A DNA stretch of 64,000 nucleotides, taken from contig JASXTE010000017.1 of assembly GCA_030280995.1 (NCBI GenBank), positions 6,895,001 to 6,959,000 of the forward strand, read 5' to 3'. A model generated the notes under the pieces. It ran no database searches, was not told where the DNA came from, and was given only the letters and a program-made list of their open reading frames with translations. The DNA is from Hemileia vastatrix (taxonomy: Eukaryota > Basidiomycota > Pucciniomycetes > Pucciniales > Zaghouaniaceae). Positions 57,222-64,000 of this stretch are shown here, in pieces. Positions within the stretch are counted from its first letter, which is position 1. The number at the start of each line of letters is the position of its first letter. A program made the translations under genes and the position numbers.

Positions 57222-60085
57222 GAGCTACGCCTTTACCTCTCATTTTTATTAGTTATACTTACTTTATAAATTACTTATACAATTTTACCTAATTAATAAG
57301 TAAAATTAAGTAAAGATATAATTCTATTGTTCCTTCATATTTTTTATTTCTTGACAGCGTCCTCATGACAGCTATAAAGTAGACTAAACTATAAAAATAC
57401 TAAATATTAAAATCAAATATTTCTATTTTACTTTGAAATATACAAAAAACTTAAATAAAACAAATAATTTAAAATAAAATTGAAATATACAGATAAATTC
57501 TGTTTATGAGAAAATTCTTTATAGAATACACTTTGATATTTGAAATTTCTATCTGTGGGAGTTTTCTCTCTCTGATATCCATGTATGTAGACTTGTGGTT
57601 CTGTAGTGTCTCTCCTTTTTTCCAATATAAGGCCTCTCAATTTGGCTGTTTTAAATCATTCTTTTCTTAATTAAAATTATATTTTATGTACAAAAAATCA
57701 ATCTATTTCTACTATTTCACATCTTAGCATTTACATCTGCATATTTCTAAGGTTGGAAAATAATAATAATAAATCTTTTTACCTCTTATTTGAGAAATAT
57801 TTTACTAAGAAATAAATACATACACATTTTGAAATCTTGAATCTTCCTTCACCTATCACTGCCATTGGAACTTTAAGAATTCTTCTAGACAAAAAGCACC
57901 CCTTGAAAACTGTGGGATTTTCCAAAAAGTCATCAACCTATTGTTATCTTGACGCTGGCAACCAAGGGACCATCAACTCCAACACCTATAGCAACTTCTT
58001 GGAAAAACAAGGAACAACCAACATCTAAGGCACATGATTTACTTATTTGCCACAACTTTTATTTGAACCTTGCCCCAAATTTAAGGTTCATATAAGCGTA
58101 ATTGTCTACCAGGATGTAACAGGAGTCCATTAAACTGTTACAATATTTTATTGAACTTAAAAATGGAAAAATTCTATTTTTATTTATGTATTAAAATTAA
58201 ATTTATATTGAGATATGAAATTAAAATAACTAAATTATAATAATAAATTAAAATATGAGTTATATAAATTTTACTACTATATAAATTTTAAATACATTTA
58301 AATAAATAACTAATACATTATATTCTATAAAAATGAGCACTTTTAATGTGTTTAATAATTATATATTATTAATTAATTAATATTATATTATATTATAATT
58401 ACAAGTTATAATTTTAAATTATAAACTAATTAATTAATTAACTATATATAATTATTAAGTTATATTATACATACCTTATAGTTCATAAATATTGGGCACT
58501 TTTTTGCCACTTAATTATTTTAGAAAACTTATTAATAAAGTTAAAACACTTACTTAATAAAACAATATTAATTTTTTACTTTGATTTAGTAAACTTCATA
58601 AAATTAATTAATAGTTTGACTCAACACAGTTATAACAAAACTGAGATAGCTTAAAACTATTATTTATTTATGTTTTATACTAATTCGATTAATCATATTT
58701 CTAAAATAGTATTTTTTCTAATGTTTCATGTACATTGTCTACCATTTTAATTATATTAAAACACATTTTTTGTCTTAAAATAATTTAATCCTGTGTTTCA
58801 GACTACCTTAATGTTTAATTAAATTTTAATACCTTTTCTGGGATTTAAGTGGTGAGAAAATTGGGCTCTTACCCATATTGGTTACATGTTTTTTGTTTTC
58901 CTCTTATATTATTTCTACATTTATTTTATTAGTGTTTTATCTTATTTTATTTTCATGTATATGTTTTTGTGGCGCTTCAGAGGACCACTTGCCTATTTAA
59001 AGGCCTTGGGTAATCCCTTGTAGCCTCATAACTTATTTTACTCACTTCTTACAAAATATTTTATTTTATCAATAAATAATTACAATTATTTTATTACAAC
59101 AACTACTTTTACTGCTTTATCTATCCCAATAAGAGCTATATTTAATTAAATAGTTCCACAGTTGCATTAAGAGATTATTTATTAGTATTAAGTAATAGTT
59201 TTTTTAAGCAGATTGAATGAAATGTACTTAAAAAATACATATATAACTCCAATGTGTTACAAGACCTTCCCACATTCCCATCCTTTTCATTATTTCTCTT
59301 CTTCCTCCTTACCAAATTCTTCTAGACAACTGTCTAACAATTGGAGGTCTTTGCAAAAGACAAAAAATTTTGAAAATTGGAAAAAAACAACTACTGCACG
59401 GACCTCCATGTGTGCCCAAAACCAGCTTTTTCCTGGACTGTGAATTGTACAGGGGTCTTCCTTATATGGGTTATATAATAATATATAATCATATATTTTA
59501 TAGTGATTTTTTGATTACTTTAGTAAGTCTCACTTTGCACCTCAAAATTATAATATTAGATTTTTATTGCAATTACAGTGCCTTAGCTTTTTTGCTGAGA
59601 CACTGAATGTAAGTGAGCAAATTTTATTAAATATTTTTTTACTAGTTGAAAATAATAGAGCTACTCTCTTAGTCCTTCAAGATCATTATTTTTTGATTAA
59701 ATTATTAAATTAATTCTTCATTAAATTTTGATATTATTGGTTGAAAATAATATTACTCTGTGCTTAGTCCCAATTATTGCCAATTAATTTTGGTATTATT
59801 ATTATTGGTTGAAATTTATACTTTTGCATTTGTCCCAAATTAATAATTAGTTGTTATTATTTTATAATATAAATAAAATCACATCAATTGAATTAATAAT
59901 AAGTTTTTTTATTGTTCTTTTTTATCTTATAAATAATAATCTTAATAATTTTATTATTATTATCAATTTATTTTAGCTCAAGTAATACATTAATATTTAT
60001 ATTCTTATTGTTGTAAAATATTGAACACCAATTTTGAGAAAATCAGTTCACTCTTGTTGAAAAAAAATTATTTTTTTTAGATATC
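57222..60085 (+). repeat. Gypsy-C 5' LTR and leader, unit 2 (continued)
   Basis: It resumes the LTR at GAGCTACGCC and runs through the core promoter (58973-59023) to the gag ATG at 60086. About 98% identical to 33560-36422 by eye. Small ORFs at 57428, 57837, 59213 and 59370 are frames inside the LTR. Confidence 0.68.
58973..59023 (+). promoter_or_regulatory. Gypsy-C LTR core promoter, unit 2
   Basis: CGCTTCAGAGGACCACTTGC, TATTTAAAGG, CCTTGGGTAATCCCTTGTAG. One visible base differs from the unit 1 block. Confidence 0.55.
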
Positions 60086-62570
60086 ATGTCTAGTAACTTG
60101 GCTGAAAGCATGGATAACTTAAATGTGGATTAAATTGAGGTAGAATGTGAGTTTGACTCTGTAAGCTCCTCTAAATTGACTTACAAAACTTCTTCTACTG
60201 ACAAATATAAATCAATTTATTCAGGATTTGGAAATTTCAGGAGGAGAGGTAAACCCCCCTCAACTAACAAATCTTAAGGAAGTCAAACCTCTAATAAATT
60301 TGGAAAATCCTTTAAAGGGAATAAAGATAAAAAAGATTCAACTGTCACAGCTGGTAATAAATTTATCAAGTCACATAAAGGAACAAATGTAAGACAGTAT
60401 GAGCTACAATTCAAAGGTAGAAACCCTTTGGGGGTAACTGGAGGAGAGCTTGACTCACATACAGGCACATCCTCTTCCCTTACAAACCACCCAGACTTAG
60501 CTACAAAATCATACCCCTAGCTCTTCCCAACAAAAATAAAATACTCTGGAAGTAAAGCAGTTGAAGTGGGACTATCTCATGAACCACAAACACAGAATGT
60601 ACAGCATCAACCAGCTCATCAGCCTGGCCCATCCAGGACACAAATTTACCATCAAGCTTCTCAGGCCCATCTTTATCAGGGAGGAAGAAAAAAGAAAGCA
60701 CAGGGAAGTTTCCTACCTATTAATGGTGAGTAATTTGTTTGATAAACAAGTTGGTATTTATACTAATAAATCTTCTTCCACAGAAAATATCTTTGATCAT
60801 GGTGAAAGAACTTTTAAACCTATTCAAAGACAAATTCCTGTTATGAGTATCCCAAATGATGTTATTAGTAAATTTTTATTTGATGAAATTTTATACTTAT
60901 CTTAAACTTCTTTAATTAATCCTTCTATTGCAATTAAAAATTATTCTGTTGCTCCTTATGTTTATTTCTTTCTTGAGAAAAAATCTGAGGAAATATTAAA
61001 GGATTCTCCAGATTTTGGTGTTGTCAAAGATAGACTACTAAGGGATTTGTTGAAACATGAGAATGACAGATTATTTAATCTGAACTTACATTTTAAAGTG
61101 AGTTCTTCTGCTCAAGATAATGCTTTTTTTATATTGAAAGACACCTTGAATACTGTTCTTGTCCATAAAAAATAATTGGGAAATGATCACAAAGCTCTTT
61201 TTGATAACATTTCTAATTAAAATAAAATTATTCATAATTTAAAACCCCTTGTTAATGAAAATCATTGATTAAGAGATTAAAATTCATCCTAAAATTAGAA
61301 ATTGAAAACATTGAAAACAGATTTTCAAGCTTTGAGTAATAAATTCTCAGTATATGATGACAGAAATGTTTTATCTCTTACAAAAATTAATGATTGACCA
61401 TCTGAAATTCCTAGGTTGAGGAATTCTTTGTCTAATCTTGTGAGAAAATTCTCTACCTTACCTCTTATTCCAGATGAAAATGATAGTAAAATTGACACTA
61501 CTGCTCATCATTCCATAAAGAATAAGGGTAAATAGCCTGAGAAAGGTAGTTCTTACCCTCCTTTAAATGTGTCCATTAAACAGCCTGACAATTTATCTAT
61601 TACTTCTTCTGTGGAGCACAAAAAGTTTTTCAATACTCTTCATGAGAAAGCTGTTTCTGTCAATAAGATATTTCTGAACACCTTTCCAGGCTTTAGGAAT
61701 TCATTACCCTGAATAATTCTAAAATTGACTATCCAAGTAGCCATAAAAACTGGCCTAAACTAGATCAATATGGAACCTTTGATGGTGATTCTTCATCTGA
61801 ACTGAAGCATTTTATCCAATTAGTTGATAATTTAAAATTATTATAAAATGCCAGATGAAGAAATAGTCTCCAAGCTGATTTATTTATTATCAAATGTTGC
61901 TCTTATGTGGTATGAGTTGGTCTTGCTAGACAATCACCACTATACTTAGGCTGAGTGGAAAACATTAATTGAGTATAAATTTGGTGTTTCAAAGTTCAGA
62001 TTGGCACAGCAAAGATAATATGAAAATGGTAAATAAACATTCTCTTCTGCTGAGAGACCTATAAGTTTCCTTAAAAAAATAAAAAGAATTATTAGAGCTA
62101 TGGATCCAAAAATGGATTATGATATTGTGAGAGACAAAATACTATATAAATTACCAAACTCACTGAGAGATTTGATTGTAGCTAGGACTGAGAATGTGAG
62201 GAAAAACACTTCTTTTTTAAAATATGTAATGAGGTATCACTCAACCACAGATATAAACCAAGGAATTATCCTTCATGGCCCTCCCATGACCAAATCAAAC
62301 CCTCATCCAAACTTCCATAAAAGCCTGGTAAGCCCTTTGCTCCAGTTGCACCAAAGAAATATGCAACTAATACTTGTTTAAATGTAACAAATCATGGAAA
62401 AAAGGACATGTTTGTGAAAAGAAAGTTCATCTTGTTGAACAAACTGAAGATCCTGAAGATGCTACAGTTGATCTTTATGAATCTTCAAGTGAATGTGATA
62501 GTAATATCTCTTATGATAATAATTCACTCAATCATTTTTTAATGCTAGAACATGATGTACAATATTTGTA
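60086..62570 (+). pseudogene. Gypsy-C gag, broken
   Basis: ATG 60086 opens MSSNLAESMDNLNVD, then a stop. It reads on past 60452, where unit 1 is cut by Gypsy-2. A Pro/Gln-rich stretch follows (60560-60720), then a long protein-like region (60720-61170). A Ty3-type capsid block lies at 61780-62250 (FDGDSSSELKHF, LLSNVALMWYELVL, PISFLKKIKRIIRAMDPKMD). A zinc knuckle KCNKSWKKGHVCEKK sits at 62382-62425, with its His kept and its first Cys reached by a frameshift. At least ten stops. It ends at TAA near 62569. Confidence 0.78.
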
Positions 62571-64000
62571 AAATTTATCCAAAACTGGTAACATGGATTT
62601 GTGTTCAGTAGATAATGCTGAAATTATAAAAGATATTACTGACTGTTTCATATTAATCTCCCCTTTGAGAGCACCAGTTATCATTAATGGTAAAAATGTT
62701 GAGGCTGTTCTTGACTCTGATGCTGTGTTAGTGTAGTGTTTGAATAGGAACTTGCTTCAGTAGATAACACTTATCATAGTAAAGTGTTACATGTAAAATC
62801 TGTAAAATGGAGAGATTATGGCACTGTTTTATTTCCCATGGGCAAGTAAAAAACAACTTTATTATTTAAATATAATGGCGTCTTTGTCAGAGCTGTGTGA
62901 GAATTTGTTGTGATGAAAAATGATAACTTAAACAATTGGTTTATTATGGGTAATGACATTTGAACCATTTTTGGTATCCAATTGTATCCGGAAAGATTTT
63001 TTTTTCACATTGGGCATGACTGGAAAAAGAAATTTCAAATTTCTCCTCCAAAAAAGATTCTTCACACCTGTTGAAATCTTGTAATTCATTGACTCAGTGT
63101 AAAGGAAGACCAACAGAAGAAATTGAATTTTTCTTGTCTGAACTAAATACTGATTAATTTGGTCATCAGTTAACTGTTGAACAGAAAGATACTATAATTT
63201 AGTTAGTTACTTCTTTCCCTATTGCTTATTCTCATGGATCCCATGAATTGGCAGTTTTCAAGTAAGAAACGAAAATTTCTATATCATGTAATTTGAGTGA
63301 TATTCCTCCTGGATTGAAGAAGAAACCTTATCCTTCTTCCCCCACTAAAAGGAAATACATTTGAGATAATATTTCTACCTTATTAAAAATGAATATTATT
63401 GAAAAAGTAGATGTTACCCCAAAATATTGTGTCATCTCTCCAGTCTTGATCTCTTATGAGAAAGATAAGGCTAGATTATGTGGAGATTATAGAGCCTTAA
63501 ATACTTACACAGTTGATGATATTTACCCTTTACTTAGGATTAACTCCATTTATGCAACCTTAAAAGATGCAAAGCTTATTAGTTTCCTAGATGGTAATAA
63601 GGGCTATCATCAGATCCCTGTTTAACAGAAATCTCTGAATTTCATGATTATTGCAACTCATATGGGAATTTATAAATATGTAAGGATGCCTTTTGGTTCT
63701 AAGAACGCCCCTTCAGTGTTCCAATAATTAATGGATAACACATTTCATAAGGAGATAATTGAAGGATGGATAGTGGTTTATATTAATGATATCATAGTTT
63801 TTTCAATAACTTTTGATGAAGATATCCAACACTTAAATAGAGTCTTCCAAAAGATGGATGAAATTAACATGAAAATATCTTTAAAAAAGAGTAAATTTGG
63901 TTTTCAATACTTGAAACTCCTAGTTCATGTTGAGTCAGGCTTACAGATCTGTGTAGACCAAAATAAAGTTGCTGCAATCGAGAATGTGAAAGCACCAAAT
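62571..64000 (+). pseudogene. Gypsy-C pol (protease-RT), broken, runs off the window
   Basis: The protease region near 62711 reads VLDSDA where DSGA or DTGA is usual. RT starts near 63380 and is open for 78 codons (VTPKYCVISPVLISYEKDKA, ARLCGDYRALN, LDGNKGYHQIPV), then TAA. It continues with HMGIYKYVRMPFGSKNAPSVFQ-like sequence and a catalytic box YIND (63779-63790) in place of YIDD. Reading continues with DQNKVAAIENVKAPN to the window end. Same family as Gypsy-1/2 at the RT level, in the opposite orientation. Confidence 0.82.

Larger units (their letters stand above)
52303..57226 (-). mobile_element. Copia-3: young, intact Ty1/copia element with TSD
   Basis: The element is 52308-57221, flanked by GAGCT at 52303-52307 and 57222-57226. 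Unit 1 preserves the empty site with a single GAGCT (33560-33564). Minus orientation: 5' LTR 56894-57221, primer-binding site 56876-56893, polyprotein, polypurine tract 52832-52839, 3' LTR 52308-52831. The shared LTR sequence differs at one position that I could find (52737 region, A versus G). All catalytic motifs are present. LTR ends are TATTAG and CTAAAA in sense, not TG...CA. Confidence 0.92.
36790..60452 (+). repeat. tandem segmental duplication, unit 2
   Basis: Collinear with unit 1 and longer by the 4914-bp Copia-3 and its 5-bp target duplication, less the 446 bp above. Its right end continues the Gypsy-C gag without the Gypsy LTR seen at the end of unit 1. Confidence 0.9.

Overview
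The window looks like a transposon-dominated stretch of a large, AT-rich fungal genome. The retroelement families, the degenerate SNF2 copy and the small cysteine-rich secreted protein point to a rust fungus (Pucciniales). Austropuccinia psidii is my best guess, from recognised style only and with no database search. I see no tRNA or rRNA gene, and only one host gene that looks alive: a 114-residue secreted protein, present in two identical copies.

Layout. 1-1.6 kb: a broken SNF2/Rad5-like ATPase (minus). 2.5-4 kb: a Copia reverse-transcriptase relic (plus). 4-7.8 kb: two head-to-head Gypsy-type LTRs and a gag-like relic. 8-17.6 kb: mostly unrecognised, but holding a DNA-transposon-like family with a shared terminal block (ends near 11190, 11232, 16290 and 17548), GC-richer degenerate tandem repeats, a 99-base assembly gap and an AAAAAG microsatellite.

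17605-60452 is a tandem segmental duplication. Unit 1 (17605-36789) is Gypsy-1 (minus), Copia-1 (plus), the secreted-protein gene, then the 5' end of Gypsy-C (plus). Unit 2 (36790-60452) repeats the same order with Gypsy-2, Copia-2, the second secreted-protein copy and Gypsy-C. Unit 1 alone has a 452-bp insertion inside Copia-1. Unit 2 alone has a young, intact Copia (52308-57221) inside the Gypsy-C LTR, whose empty target site is preserved in unit 1. Gypsy-C continues to the window end.

Gypsy-2 appears chimeric. Its two LTRs are badly mismatched, while those of Gypsy-1 match well. Similarity between Gypsy-1 and Gypsy-2 jumps at about 21870/41060. The simplest story is unequal recombination between Gypsy copies on two haplotypes, duplicating the secreted-protein gene. 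An assembly join of two haplotypes of a dikaryon through a Gypsy repeat would look the same and cannot be excluded from sequence alone.

Genes working together: the retroelements form the scaffold and the likely recombination substrate. The passenger of interest is the secreted protein, a plausible host-interaction effector sitting between a Copia LTR about 350 bp upstream and a Gypsy LTR about 260 bp downstream. Percent identities quoted below are by-eye estimates.
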